62,480 bases of DNA. Source: Elusimicrobia bacterium GWA2_69_24. GTDB taxonomy: Bacteria > Elusimicrobiota > Elusimicrobia > UBA1565. Every line of letters begins with the position of its first letter. Position 1 is the stretch's first letter. The notes under the pieces were generated by a model. The model saw only the letters and a list, made by a program, of their open reading frames with translations, did not search any database and was not told the origin of the DNA. Shown here one piece after another: positions 39,001 through 48,128 of the stretch. The translations under genes and the position numbers were made by a program. The stretch lies in the NCBI GenBank assembly GCA_001799695.1, contig MGTY01000084.1:13828-76307 (forward strand). The letters are read 5' to 3'.

Positions 39001-42000
39001 AATGCGGGAGGGACCGTGACCCTGGACCATCTCAGCACCGGCACCTTGCGTCTTGCCGGGACCGCGGTCCAGCGCGTGTCCGTCCGGGCCGGAGACTCTT
39101 TCGGGGCCTTCCGGCTGGCAAGCTCGAGCGAGGTCGTCCTCACGGGAGACGCCTTGACCGTCAACGGCGGCCTGACGTTGTCCAGCGGGACCTTGAAGGC
39201 CGGCAGCTCGGTCATCAGCCTGAAGGGGGACTGGCGGGGATCCGGCGGGACCTTCAACGCCCAGAGCAGTACGCTCGCGCTGGTCAATGCCGCGACCGCC
39301 CAGACCTACGTGGACGTCAGCACCCAGCAGTTCAACGGCTTGGGCTGTTCCGGCGGGACGAAGACCTTCTACGCCCCTTTCAACGCCGGCGTGTTCTCGG
39401 CGTTGTCCCCCGCAACGACCCTCCAGTTCGCGGCGGGCAGACTCTTCACAGTCTCCGATCTGCGCGTCAACGGGCGGTCGTCCGCGACCCCCGTGGTCCT
39501 GCGGAGCACCACGGCGGGCTCCGCCTTCCTGCTGAGCGTCGGAGTCTCCACGGTCACGGCCGCCGATGTCCGGGACTCCGACGCGCGGCCCGGCAGCAGC
39601 CTCTTCGCCAACGATGGAGAGAGCGTCGACCGGGGCAACACCCCGGGCTGGATGTTCACTCCCGGACTCGTGCTCCAGGCTCCCGGGGAGGGTTTCTTGG
39701 AGCACTCCGGCAAGACCGGCGCTCCCGCGTCCCAGGTCGCGGGGACTACGTTCACCGTGACCGTTCGGGCGGTCTCCAACGAGTTCCTGAACGTGCGCAA
39801 CGCCACTTTCAGCGTCCAGGTGGGTTCGGACGACCCCTTCGCGTCCGCGCCGGCTCCGGCGCCCCTGACCCTGGGCCTCGCCACGTTCCCGGTCGTCATG
39901 CGCCTGGCCGAGCCGTCTCCCCGGGTCGCGACCTTGACTCCCGCGGCGGCGGGGATCCCGTCCGCGGTCGCGGCGGCGGTCCCCATCGCGGCGGGCGCGG
40001 CCCAGCGTCTGCAGATCCTGCTTCCGGGGGAGGTCTCGCTGCCGGGCTCCACCCAGGGCCTCGGCGGCGGGTCCCTGGCCCAATTGGCCGGCAGGGCTTT
40101 CAGCGCGACGGTCCGGGCCACGGACGCGTACTGGAACGTCACGCCCCTCGTGACCGATCCGGTGGCCCTGAGCACCACGACGGCTCCGCAGGCCTCCCTG
40201 CCGCCGCCCCAGGCGCTGCTGCTGGGGGCGACGGTGTTCCAGGGGATCGTGCTGCAGTCCTCGGGCGTCTTCACGATCTCCTCGAGCGACACGCTCAACG
40301 GGGCCATCCTTTCGGTCGTGAGCTCCACTTTCGCCGTTTTCGCGGTCACCGACTCGAGCCCCGTGATCTCCTTCGCCCTGCCTCCCTACGCGACGGTGGG
40401 GACGCTGAACGGCAAGCTCACCGGCGGCGCCACGGACGCGGTCGGCGTGAACGAGGTCCGCGCGGCCCTGGCCGAGGCGCGCACGGGGCTCTATCTGGAC
40501 TGGTCCGCGGGCGCCTTCACCCTCGGAGTCCCCGAATTCCGGCGGGCCGAAGCCTCCCCGTTCCGGGGGCTCAGCGTGGTCTGGGAGGTTCCCTTCGCGG
40601 ACAGCTGGCTCGCGAGCGGAGCCTCGTACTACATCGTCGTTCAGTCATCCAACCCCGCCGACCGGGTATCTTCATTCCGCTCGACCTTCACCTTCGGTCC
40701 GGGGGCTCTCGTCCCGGGCGGGGGGGACGGGCTCGGGAGCGTGTCGCTCCAGCCCGCGGCCTCCGTTCCCGGCTGTCAGGCGGTCATCTCCACCTGGGTG
40801 TTCACCGCGGGGGCCGGCGGCATCGGGCCCGGCGGCGCCGTGGCCCTGCGCGTGCCCGACGGCTGGACCCGGATACAGGGGACGGCGCCCCTGCCGCCGC
40901 CGCCGGGATTCATCACCGTGATATCGACCTCCCTCGCCTGGATGGACCTGCTGTCGACGGAGTTGCTCTACGGTCCCCCGGCTCTCGGCGAAGTGCCGTT
41001 GGGCGATTCCTGGGTGGTCCTAAGGGTCAAGGACGGAGCTGGCAATCCGTTCCGCCCCGGAGAGGACGTCCGCTTCACTTACACGGGCCTGCCGCCCCCC
41101 GGACCGGGGTCCGTCGGAGCCCAGTCCTTCGACCTCCGCACGCGGGCCAACGGCTCCGGGAACCTGCGCAGCGTCGCGAACATGCCCAAGCTCACCCTGA
41201 GCCCCGGAACGCCCCGCGCCCTGCGTTTTTTGCGCGAGGAGTCCTTCGCGGTGGGTCCGCTCCAGGCCTCTCCGACCCTGCAGCTCCAGGTGACGGACTC
41301 CTGCGGGGTCGCGACCGCGGCTCCCGCCGCCTTGCCCATCGCGCTCTCGGCCGGGGCGTTCGACCCGGGAGGATTCCGGCGGGACCTGTCGGCGCAGTTC
41401 CTCTCCGCAGCCGGCGCGTCGATATCCACGGTTACCGTGCCCGCGGGAGGGAGCCTGTCGGATCCCTTCTTCTTCCGGACATCCACGGCCGGTGTCCCGT
41501 CGGAGTTCGTCAAGGCCACCGCGACCCTCTCGGGACTGCCGGCCGAGGCCGCCCGGTTCGTGGAGCTCAAGGCCTCGTCCTTGGCCCTGACCGGCGTTTC
41601 CATCGACACCGGGACCCTCATCCCCGGCGCCACCAGCGCGGTGCTCGCAGCGGGCGGGGCGCCGGGGCAGGCGTTCATCCGGTTCGACCTCCGGGACGCC
41701 TCCGTGCGCTGGGAACTGCTCATCGCCACCCATCCGGCCGGCGAGCCGGCGTTCCGGGCCTCGGGGGCGGGCGACCCGGCTCGTCCGGTGCAGGTCTCCT
41801 GGGACGGGATCCGCTGCCAGGGCTCGGTCTGCGGCTTCCCGCCTCCGGGCGCTTACCGCGTCTTCATCACGGCCGCGCAGGGGGTGGTCTCGGACGAGTC
41901 GCTCGAAGTGCGCCTGGCGCCGACCGCCTGGATCCGGGGGGATCTGGGCGCCGCGGGCGCCGGGGCCCTGGTCCGGGCCGAGGGTTCGGGCGCGGGCAAA

Positions 42001-45000
42001 GGGCACTTCACCCTGGCGAGTTCCACGGGTCACTTCCAGCTCCATGGACTGCGCGCCGGAAGCCTCTACAACGTCGCGGCGACGACGGAGACCTCGTCGG
42101 CGGGCGCCGCGGTGACGCTCAGCACGGGAGCCAGCGGCGTCAACGCCGCCCTGTCCGGCACGGACACCGGCCCGCTCGCGTTTCCCGCCCTGTCCTGGAT
42201 ACGCGTCCAGGCCGGCCTGCCCCAGGTCCCGGCCGGGGAGCTATGGGGCGCGGTCTCCGCCCGGAACGCCGGCGATTCCCGCCGCGTCTCCGGAGACCTC
42301 CATTACTCCAGCGGCAGCGTGAGCTCCGACGACGGGGCGGGAGCCCGGGGCCGCGCGGCGAGTTCCTGGACCGTCCTGGCCCTCCCGCCGGATTCCTACG
42401 ACCTCGAGCTTTCCCTGCCCGAGCTGCGCGTCAGCACGGTCATTCGCGGCGTGAGCGCGTCCGCGGGGGTTGTCCAGGACCTCGTGGTCGCGTTCGAGCG
42501 CAAGCCGAACGTGTATGGGTCGGTCGTCCTGCCCTCGACGCAGGCGGCGGGCGCCTGGGTGGGCATCCAGGCCGTCCGGCAGGGGGAGAGCCTCCCGTCG
42601 GTATTCGACGGCGTGTTCGTTCCGGCGCCGTCCGCCGGCCTCGCCCCCACCAGCGCGCCGTACCGGATCTACGGACTGGACCCGGGGACCTGGACGATCC
42701 AGGCGCAGGGCCGGGGCTTCATACCGGCTTCCACGACGGTCTATCTGGTTTCGGGGAGCGACCTCGGCGACCCGGCCACGGGCGTCGGGCTGGACCTGGC
42801 GCTGGGGGCCGGCCGGGTCATCCAGGGGACCGTGACCGTGAACGGAGACTCCCGGCCCCTGGCGGGCTCGATCGGCGGACGCGCCCCGGAGGCTCCGGCC
42901 GGCGCGGGCTTCACGGTGTTCGTGGAAGCGGTCAACCCGGCCACCGCCCAGCGCTCGGGGTCTTTGGTCTCCCTATCCACGCATGCCTCGGTCAGCCAGG
43001 CGACTTTCTCGATCGGAGGTCTGGAAGCGGGGGAGTGGCAGGTCCAGGCCTACCTGGATGGGTTCCGGAAAATCCCCGCGGGCCCGGAGACCGTACGACT
43101 CTACGCGTCTTCCGGGACCGCGGCGGACCTCCGCTTCTACCGGGAATCGGCGCGGGCCCGGATTTCGGTACTCATCCCGAGGCCGGCGGCGCCCTGCTCC
43201 TGCGCCGCGGATTTCCAGGACGTGGGCCTGGTGACCGACCCCCCGGGAGCGGCTCCGGAGGCGGTCGCGGATGTGACCGGGTTGGATGGGGTCGCGGGCG
43301 CCGCGCTCCAGTACTTCCAATCGAGCATGACCCTCCTTACCCGGCCGTTCGGCGACGGTTCCTACGGGTTCCGTCTCATGCACGGCCGCTCCGGGAACGT
43401 CGGAGAGGCCTTCCTCTCCCTGGCCAACGGCGCCACGGCCGAAGCGCTGGTGGACCTCTCCGGCTCCACCTTCGCGGTCTCGGGCAGCGTGTTCCTGTCC
43501 GGGAGCGTGCGTCTGCGCCGCGGCGGGGCGGAGGTCGCCGTGAGCTCCGCCGCGGGTCTCGCCGCGCATGCCTCCACCTCCAGCTTCTGCCTGCTCTCCT
43601 CCAGCCTCCCCGTGACCTTGTCCGCGGCCCACCTCGAGCTCGCGCCCCTGCCGCGGGAGCGGGGCGGGGTCCCCGGGCCGTTCCTGCGTTCCACCGGGAC
43701 GGACTGCGCGGCCTACCGAGCCGAATCACCCGGTGGGGGGGCGGCCAGCCCCACGGGTTATCTGGCCGCGATCGAGCCGGACGGCGCGTACCGGTTCCCG
43801 GGCGTCCCGCCGGGGGTCTATCTGCTGCGCAACCAGCCCGACCTGGACGGGGTCCCGGAAAACGGGGACGAGACCCCCGCGGTCTCCCGGGTAGTGCGGG
43901 TGGCTGGTGACACGCGCGCGGACCTGGAGATCCCCGCGGGCATCCGGGTCCGCGGGCGGGTGCGTCTAGGAGCCGGCGCCGCGGCCGGGCGGGACGTCCG
44001 GGTGACCTTGTCCGTTGGTGAGTCCGTCCCCGCCCGGAGAGCCCTCCTGCATTTTAACGGAGAATCCTCCCTGGAGTACCTGTTCGACCGGGTCCCGGAG
44101 GGGAGCGGGTCCATCGCGGCCGAGGACATGGGCTATCCGAAAGCCGCGGCCGCGGTCCCCCTGCTGGTCCAGGCGGGACGCTCGGACCTGGAGCCGCCGG
44201 AGATCGTCCTGGTCCCGGCGGGCCGGATCCAGGGGCGGATCGCCGTGGAGCAGATCCGGCAGGATGGGACCCGGGAATTCGTCCTGGTCAGCGCGGCGAA
44301 CCGGGCGCTCCTGCCGCCTCTGGGAGTGTCGGCCGCCGCGGTCCCCTGGTCGCAGGGATCCTGGTTCCCCGCTGAGTCCGCTTCCTGCGGCGCCCCCGGC
44401 TGCACGACCGCGGCCATCAGCCCGGATGGGAAATTCACCATCTCCGGGGTGCTCCCGGGACTCTATGACGTCGTGTTCCATCCCACCAACGACGCCGCCA
44501 ACACCCAGCGGGGCAGCCTGGACCTGGTCCCGGAGGTCCGCTCCGGGATCGCGGCGGACGGCGGCAGGACCGTGGACATCGGCGTGGTCCGCCTGCGGGC
44601 CGCAATGACCCTCGGCGGCCGGGTCACCGACGCCGCGAGCGGAGCGCCGGTCCCCAACGCGCGCATCCGCGCGCTCTCCAGCGTCCCCGCTCCGGGCGCG
44701 GACACCGAGCGGCGTCCCGCTCCCGAGTCCCGGACGGATTGGGACGGACGCTATCAGCTGCGGGGGCTGGATCCCGGGGTCCGCTACTACGACATCGCGG
44801 CGTTGACGCGGGAGGAGGATCCCGGGGCGGCGCAATCGGTGCCCTACGAGGGGGCGGCCGCCGGCTCGGTGGATCTGCGCAGCACGGCCACGCTCGATTT
44901 CTCCCTGCTGCCGGCGGGCTACGCGATCGCGGGGCAGGCCGTCGCCGCCGACGGCGGGGCGCTGACCTCCGGGGGCGACCGGGAGCCGCAGCCCGGGGCC

Positions 45001-46755
45001 GTCCTTCTCCTGCAGAAACAGGGGGTGATTTCCCGCCTTACGCCGGCGGCCGACATCGTCCTCCGCTCCGAGGCCGATGGACGCTTCCGCATCCCCCATC
45101 TGGCCGCGGGGGTCTACCGGCTGACCGCGGCGGCCCAGGGCTATGCGCCCCTGAAGCGGGTGGTGGAGATATCCACGGCGTCGCTTTCCCTCGGGGTCCT
45201 CTCCCTGCAGCGCGGGGGAACGGTCTCCGGGGCCCTGCGCGCTCCGGATGGGACCTCGCCCGGCCAGGAGGACGTCAAGGCGGTCTATGCCGCGACTCCG
45301 GGTCTGGAGGAGTTCCTGATGGGGACCCTGGTGACCGACCCCGAGACCAGAAGCGTTTCGGGGTACCGGCTGAGCGGTTTCCGCAGCGGCACGGGCTATC
45401 GCATCACGGTCGTCACCGGCCAGGACGAGATCGTTTCTCCGGAGGAGGGGCTCTTCGTGGTGCTGCAGAGCAGCTTGGAGGCGCGCGGCCTGGACCTGAC
45501 CTTCCGCCGGCCGCGGCCGGCCGCCATGGGCAAGTCCCGCCGGCAGGGCTCCGATTTCCTGCTGGAATTCCGCCTGCCCCAGCCCCTGCGCTCGCGCCGG
45601 GTCGACGACGACGAGCTCACGGCCGTCCTGTCCACGGTCTCCGCGGGCGGGTCGCTCTCCGCGCGCTCCCTCTCCGCGGACCGGGAAGGGCTCAGCGCCG
45701 TCTACACCCCGGCGGTGGGGGAGTCGAGCTTCACTTTGCGCCTGCGAGCCTACACGGCGTTCCGGGACCCGAGTTCAACCGACACGGCCAACCCCGAGTT
45801 CCTGGTGGACTCCACCTTCACCTTCTTCGCCGGGCTCGACGGCTATCACCAGGCGAGCATCCCGAACCTGACGGGCGGCTCCCTGGTGATCGAGGGGGGA
45901 GGCGGGAGCCTGACCTTGCCCCAGGGCGCCTTCTACGTGGACTCCTCCTCGGCCGTGCCGGTCACCCTGCAGCGCTCCGGCGAGCTGCTGTCCGGGGCCC
46001 AGGGGTGGGCGGCGCAGGGACTCTCCCCCGCCGAGGCGAGGATGCGCTCCCTGCGCTTCGCTCCCGCCGCCTATCCGCCGCAGCTCCTGCGCGCCCTGGC
46101 CGCCTCGCCCCCGGAAGTGACCCCGCTGAGCGCGTACTACGACGTCATGCTCCCGGCCGGGGTAAGGACGGTGCTGGCCAAACCCGCCGAGCTGGCGCTC
46201 AGCTATTCGACCGGCGTGGACCCCGCCAAGCTCAACGTCTATTGGTACAACCCGGCCGCCAACGCTTACATCCTGCAGCAGGACGCGTACGGGGCCGCGC
46301 CGGTCGTCGACGCCGTCGCCCGGACCCTCACCCTGCGCGTGGGGCATTTCTCCACCTTCGTCCTCTTCGACGCGGGGGCGGCGGCGATCTCGGGCAACAG
46401 CTTCTCGGGCGGCGACCTCGAGGCTTTCAACTTCCCCAACCCCTTCGACCTCTCCGAGAAGACGGTGCAGACCATCCACGGCAGCGCGGGGGGGCCCAAC
46501 CACACGGTCCGGGGGACTCTGATCCGCATCTCCGTTCCGCCCGACTTGGCGGGGGGCGCGGTCATCCACATCTTCAACGTCGCCGGGGAGCGGGTGCGCA
46601 GCCTGGACCTGGGCTCCCTGGCCGGAGGGCGCTACTACTATCAGCCCTGGGACGGCCGCAACGACGCGGGCCGGGACGCGGCGAGCGGGGTCTACATAGG
46701 GCAGGTTCGGGTGGGCGGGAGATCCGCCTTCTTCAAGATGGCGGTGATCAAGTGA
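36034..46755 (+). CDS. Second giant exported multidomain surface protein (3,573 aa)
   Basis: Signal peptide MRLAAVLLFALLSGPGGAFG. Residues about 22-340 form a beta-helix-like block beginning LSWTGGGDGVSWGDMNNW, containing a very Gly-rich stretch (about 156-295, with GGGGGAGHGGAGGAG). A second block starts at about 346 (VWTGAGTSDCTDPGNW) and continues as repeated GTF...ST strands to about 1200. Ig- and carboxypeptidase-regulatory-like domains fill the middle and C-terminal half (GAYRVFITAA, GRVTDAASGAPVPNARIRAL, LRAGSLYNVAATTE). The end (about 3454-3573) matches the first giant: FSGGDLEAFNFPNPFD, IFNVAGERVRSL, SGVYIGQV, FFKMAVIK. It lacks the propeller modules and the Asp/Asn-loop repeat array of the first giant. 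It starts 6 nt after the cNMP-binding gene. Confidence 0.9.
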   Translation: MRLAAVLLFALLSGPGGAFGAALSWTGGGDGVSWGDMNNWSPNSVPAWGDDATVVANGTVTADTSVYLNLRNLTVGDGAIATTLRVSTGIAVSQTLRFRPGAALWVDGGETVAASDMVVETGARITHSGPVEASTTAVRLVVGSLDMQAGSTVSVSGRGFRGGFPSLPGQGPGGAPTGGGGGGAGHGGAGGAGAFATNGGPAYDSAAAPSQLGSGGGGGSLGSACSGGHGGGYVLILGTTVTMNGAVLADGTNGTGNCPRSGGGGSGGAIYIQAAYFYGQPLLTARGGDGGSNGDPGGGGAGGRIALRVTGENASLVTVSTAPGAGGFGSPYGANGSFGTTHVNPKVWTGAGTSDCTDPGNWYAGLAPTSGESVVFASTAAAKNCNWSFTNLWLGSLTLDASYTGILSWNTVMSSVTGNFTMAGGTLTIAPAVVMDIGGDLSQTGGSFRLSAGTVSLSGTGTQTLSISSGSYFENLRVASAAAVTVLSDLDVNGVLSVAGNGSLLFSSGTVLSASGSILQTGSVFAPPAHLTRFDGAAPQTAQMTRFGRLRVSNASGVTFPSGLTAVVSSHVVVDPGATLNAAGATLRLEGDWDNQGTFNAAGGTVAFTADAGTQTVWSGGAGFSHLSVEGIANRVVLATSVVAADGIKVSTGMLDLGVATHSVRGYWWIRGGSVSAASAAVVFDGLGVQTVSASSTVVQFGNLVSSSAVRLVLQSPVDVSGDLELHRGVLDFSSRSVTVSGNFLRVGGGVPVTAGSTVTMNGQYRQFLALGTGPVPLHSLVAANTGPGVVLGDNLILRGNFTVPPGSIFDGAAQTLSMHGRNTVWNTAGAVYVSSGFHTVQWDAQWPSAGTLFIAAGSTVQARVDVYRTATLQGDLFLDGPGNALTLQSLSTLNASGSTITLAGGADISLSSGSYGHDAGSWIVFRGTGSLSGLGLAPGPVGNLRFQPADPSEVFLLQSMSVDQSVVVETGTVRNNGNDTLTLRGHLINAGGTVTLDHLSTGTLRLAGTAVQRVSVRAGDSFGAFRLASSSEVVLTGDALTVNGGLTLSSGTLKAGSSVISLKGDWRGSGGTFNAQSSTLALVNAATAQTYVDVSTQQFNGLGCSGGTKTFYAPFNAGVFSALSPATTLQFAAGRLFTVSDLRVNGRSSATPVVLRSTTAGSAFLLSVGVSTVTAADVRDSDARPGSSLFANDGESVDRGNTPGWMFTPGLVLQAPGEGFLEHSGKTGAPASQVAGTTFTVTVRAVSNEFLNVRNATFSVQVGSDDPFASAPAPAPLTLGLATFPVVMRLAEPSPRVATLTPAAAGIPSAVAAAVPIAAGAAQRLQILLPGEVSLPGSTQGLGGGSLAQLAGRAFSATVRATDAYWNVTPLVTDPVALSTTTAPQASLPPPQALLLGATVFQGIVLQSSGVFTISSSDTLNGAILSVVSSTFAVFAVTDSSPVISFALPPYATVGTLNGKLTGGATDAVGVNEVRAALAEARTGLYLDWSAGAFTLGVPEFRRAEASPFRGLSVVWEVPFADSWLASGASYYIVVQSSNPADRVSSFRSTFTFGPGALVPGGGDGLGSVSLQPAASVPGCQAVISTWVFTAGAGGIGPGGAVALRVPDGWTRIQGTAPLPPPPGFITVISTSLAWMDLLSTELLYGPPALGEVPLGDSWVVLRVKDGAGNPFRPGEDVRFTYTGLPPPGPGSVGAQSFDLRTRANGSGNLRSVANMPKLTLSPGTPRALRFLREESFAVGPLQASPTLQLQVTDSCGVATAAPAALPIALSAGAFDPGGFRRDLSAQFLSAAGASISTVTVPAGGSLSDPFFFRTSTAGVPSEFVKATATLSGLPAEAARFVELKASSLALTGVSIDTGTLIPGATSAVLAAGGAPGQAFIRFDLRDASVRWELLIATHPAGEPAFRASGAGDPARPVQVSWDGIRCQGSVCGFPPPGAYRVFITAAQGVVSDESLEVRLAPTAWIRGDLGAAGAGALVRAEGSGAGKGHFTLASSTGHFQLHGLRAGSLYNVAATTETSSAGAAVTLSTGASGVNAALSGTDTGPLAFPALSWIRVQAGLPQVPAGELWGAVSARNAGDSRRVSGDLHYSSGSVSSDDGAGARGRAASSWTVLALPPDSYDLELSLPELRVSTVIRGVSASAGVVQDLVVAFERKPNVYGSVVLPSTQAAGAWVGIQAVRQGESLPSVFDGVFVPAPSAGLAPTSAPYRIYGLDPGTWTIQAQGRGFIPASTTVYLVSGSDLGDPATGVGLDLALGAGRVIQGTVTVNGDSRPLAGSIGGRAPEAPAGAGFTVFVEAVNPATAQRSGSLVSLSTHASVSQATFSIGGLEAGEWQVQAYLDGFRKIPAGPETVRLYASSGTAADLRFYRESARARISVLIPRPAAPCSCAADFQDVGLVTDPPGAAPEAVADVTGLDGVAGAALQYFQSSMTLLTRPFGDGSYGFRLMHGRSGNVGEAFLSLANGATAEALVDLSGSTFAVSGSVFLSGSVRLRRGGAEVAVSSAAGLAAHASTSSFCLLSSSLPVTLSAAHLELAPLPRERGGVPGPFLRSTGTDCAAYRAESPGGGAASPTGYLAAIEPDGAYRFPGVPPGVYLLRNQPDLDGVPENGDETPAVSRVVRVAGDTRADLEIPAGIRVRGRVRLGAGAAAGRDVRVTLSVGESVPARRALLHFNGESSLEYLFDRVPEGSGSIAAEDMGYPKAAAAVPLLVQAGRSDLEPPEIVLVPAGRIQGRIAVEQIRQDGTREFVLVSAANRALLPPLGVSAAAVPWSQGSWFPAESASCGAPGCTTAAISPDGKFTISGVLPGLYDVVFHPTNDAANTQRGSLDLVPEVRSGIAADGGRTVDIGVVRLRAAMTLGGRVTDAASGAPVPNARIRALSSVPAPGADTERRPAPESRTDWDGRYQLRGLDPGVRYYDIAALTREEDPGAAQSVPYEGAAAGSVDLRSTATLDFSLLPAGYAIAGQAVAADGGALTSGGDREPQPGAVLLLQKQGVISRLTPAADIVLRSEADGRFRIPHLAAGVYRLTAAAQGYAPLKRVVEISTASLSLGVLSLQRGGTVSGALRAPDGTSPGQEDVKAVYAATPGLEEFLMGTLVTDPETRSVSGYRLSGFRSGTGYRITVVTGQDEIVSPEEGLFVVLQSSLEARGLDLTFRRPRPAAMGKSRRQGSDFLLEFRLPQPLRSRRVDDDELTAVLSTVSAGGSLSARSLSADREGLSAVYTPAVGESSFTLRLRAYTAFRDPSSTDTANPEFLVDSTFTFFAGLDGYHQASIPNLTGGSLVIEGGGGSLTLPQGAFYVDSSSAVPVTLQRSGELLSGAQGWAAQGLSPAEARMRSLRFAPAAYPPQLLRALAASPPEVTPLSAYYDVMLPAGVRTVLAKPAELALSYSTGVDPAKLNVYWYNPAANAYILQQDAYGAAPVVDAVARTLTLRVGHFSTFVLFDAGAAAISGNSFSGGDLEAFNFPNPFDLSEKTVQTIHGSAGGPNHTVRGTLIRISVPPDLAGGAVIHIFNVAGERVRSLDLGSLAGGRYYYQPWDGRNDAGRDAASGVYIGQVRVGGRSAFFKMAVIK

Positions 46756-47708
46756 AAGCCCGGTACGCGGCTCTGCTGCTCGTCCTCTTCGTCTGCGGGG
46801 CGGGGCCTGCCGCGGCCATGGGTAAGGGCGCGAAGGGCACTGCGGGGGCGCAATTCCTCAAGCTGTCTCCCGGGGCGCGGCCGGCCGCCATGGGTGACGC
46901 GTTCGGCGGGGTGGCCGACGACCTGCACGCGATCCACTACAACCCCGCGGGCCTGGGGAACCTCCAGGAAGTGGAGGTCGGCGCCATGCACGATTCCCAC
47001 TTCCAGGGCATCCGCCACAACTTCGGCGCCCTGGCGGTCCCCCTGCTGTCCTGGGTGGACACGCGCCGCCAGCGCAACGCCTTCGGGACGCTGGCCTTCT
47101 CGGTCACCAGCCTTTCGGTCGGGGACATCGAGCGGCGCGGCCTGGTCGAGACCGACGAGCCGAACGGGACCTTTTCTGCCGAGGACCGCGCCTATACGCT
47201 GGGTTACGGGCTGTCCCTCCCGCGCCGGGTCTCGCTTGGCGCGGCCGTGAAGCTCATCGAGCAGCGGCTCGATTCGGCGAGCGCGCGGACCGCCGCCGTC
47301 GACGCGGGGGGCTTGTTCCAAGGCGACCGGCTCTCCGTGGGCGCCGGGGTGCGCAACCTGGGGGGGAAGCTGCGCTTCGTCTCGGAAGCGGACCCGCTGC
47401 CCCTGACGGCTTACCTGGGAGGCGGTTGGAAGGCCGGCCCCGGCTGGCTGGCCGCCGCCGAACTCCGGCTCCCCAATGACGACGCCCCGCGCCTCTCCTT
47501 GGGCGGGGAGTACCGCAGGGGCTTCAGCAGGGAACTGCGCGGGGCCCTGCGCGCGGGCTACAACATGTCGAGCGCGGACGGGGAAGGGTTCGACGGGATC
47601 ACGGTGGGGGCCGGCGTCGCGTACGGGAAGGCGGAATTCGATTTCGCCTGGGTCGCGTACGGGGCGCTGGGGAACTCGTTCCGCTATTCGCTGCGGACGC
47701 GCTTCTGA
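46752..47708 (+). CDS. PorV/PorQ-family outer-membrane protein, cassette B
   Basis: A 318-aa paralogue of the cassette-A PorV-like protein. Signal peptide KARYAALLLVLFVCGAGPA, then AGAQFLKLSPGARPAAMGDA and DDLHAIHYNPAGL, the family hallmark. It ends in RYSLRTRF with a C-terminal Phe typical of barrels. GTG 46752 overlaps the giant gene's TGA (GTGA), exactly as in cassette A, so both cassettes keep cargo and putative shuttle translationally coupled. A diverged copy of its 3' end is found 560 bp downstream. The upstream in-frame extension lies inside the giant gene and lacks a signal peptide. Confidence 0.82.
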   Translation: MKARYAALLLVLFVCGAGPAAAMGKGAKGTAGAQFLKLSPGARPAAMGDAFGGVADDLHAIHYNPAGLGNLQEVEVGAMHDSHFQGIRHNFGALAVPLLSWVDTRRQRNAFGTLAFSVTSLSVGDIERRGLVETDEPNGTFSAEDRAYTLGYGLSLPRRVSLGAAVKLIEQRLDSASARTAAVDAGGLFQGDRLSVGAGVRNLGGKLRFVSEADPLPLTAYLGGGWKAGPGWLAAAELRLPNDDAPRLSLGGEYRRGFSRELRGALRAGYNMSSADGEGFDGITVGAGVAYGKAEFDFAWVAYGALGNSFRYSLRTRF

Positions 47709-47712
47709 GGCT

Positions 47713-47849
47713 CGCCGTCATCCCGGCTCCCTCTCGCCGTCATCCCGGCGTCCTCTCGCCGTCATCCCGGCGTCCTGTCGCCGTCATCCCGGCTCCCTCT
47801 CGCCGTCATCCCGGCTCCCTCTCGCCGTCATCCCGGCGAAAGCCGGGAT
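47713..47849. repeat. Dispersed hairpin repeat with one arm expanded into a 22-bp tandem array
   Basis: Six units of 22 bp start at 47713, 47735, 47757, 47779, 47801 and 47823, each beginning CGCCGTCATCCCGGC. The last unit completes a hairpin, ATCCCGGC-GAAA-GCCGGGAT (47830-47849), with a GAAA tetraloop. The first five units carry only the left arm followed by TCCCTCT or GTCCTCT/TGT variants. There are no spacers. Confidence 0.85.
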
Positions 47850-47902
47850 CCACTCAATTGCCGTTGCATGATTCATACGCGGGTCAATTTCCCTAAAATC
47901 TC

Positions 47903-48062
47903 ATGGAACTGGATCGACGTCGGAATCGTATCCATATGGTGGATGCCCTCAGCTCCAAGTCCCCGGCCCGCTACCGCCCCCGCGACCCCCGGGGCAGTCC
48001 CTTCTACCGCCTGGTCCAGGACCATCTCGAGGATTTCTCCTTCTCGCTCCAAGTCGTGCCGC
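47903..48062 (+). pseudogene. IS91-type transposase, N-terminal fragment
   Basis: From ATG 47903 the frame encodes about 50 residues ending in YRPRDPRGSPFYRLVQDH, followed by LEDF. This resembles the start of the zinc-binding N-terminal domain of IS91/IS801-type Y2 transposases. Homology stops before the Cys cluster; the frame then runs into a group II intron-like sequence and ends at 48133. A related but frameshifted copy opens at 62352. Most of the transposase is missing, so this is a dead fragment. Confidence 0.6.
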
Positions 48063-48095
48063 CTCTTCGTATGCCTTGGCATGAAACCCGTCCGA

Positions 48096-48128
48096 GAGCC
48101 GGATGCGGGAAATCCGCACGTCCGGTGC
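48096..48128 (+). mobile_element. Group II intron domain V remnant
   Basis: GAGCCGGATGCGGG, AAA, TCCGCACGTCCGGTGC folds as the 33-nt catalytic domain V: lower stem GAGCCGG/CCGGTGC with the AGC triad at 48097-48099, a two-base bulge, and an upper stem closed by GAAA. It is followed by GATGAGCGGA, typical of the sequence after domain V. No reverse-transcriptase gene or upstream intron domains are visible, so it is a 5'-truncated remnant embedded next to the IS91 fragment. Confidence 0.62.

Noticed and set aside
47713..47844. CRISPR array
   Set aside because: 22-bp units without unique spacers; they are amplified arms of a dispersed hairpin repeat.
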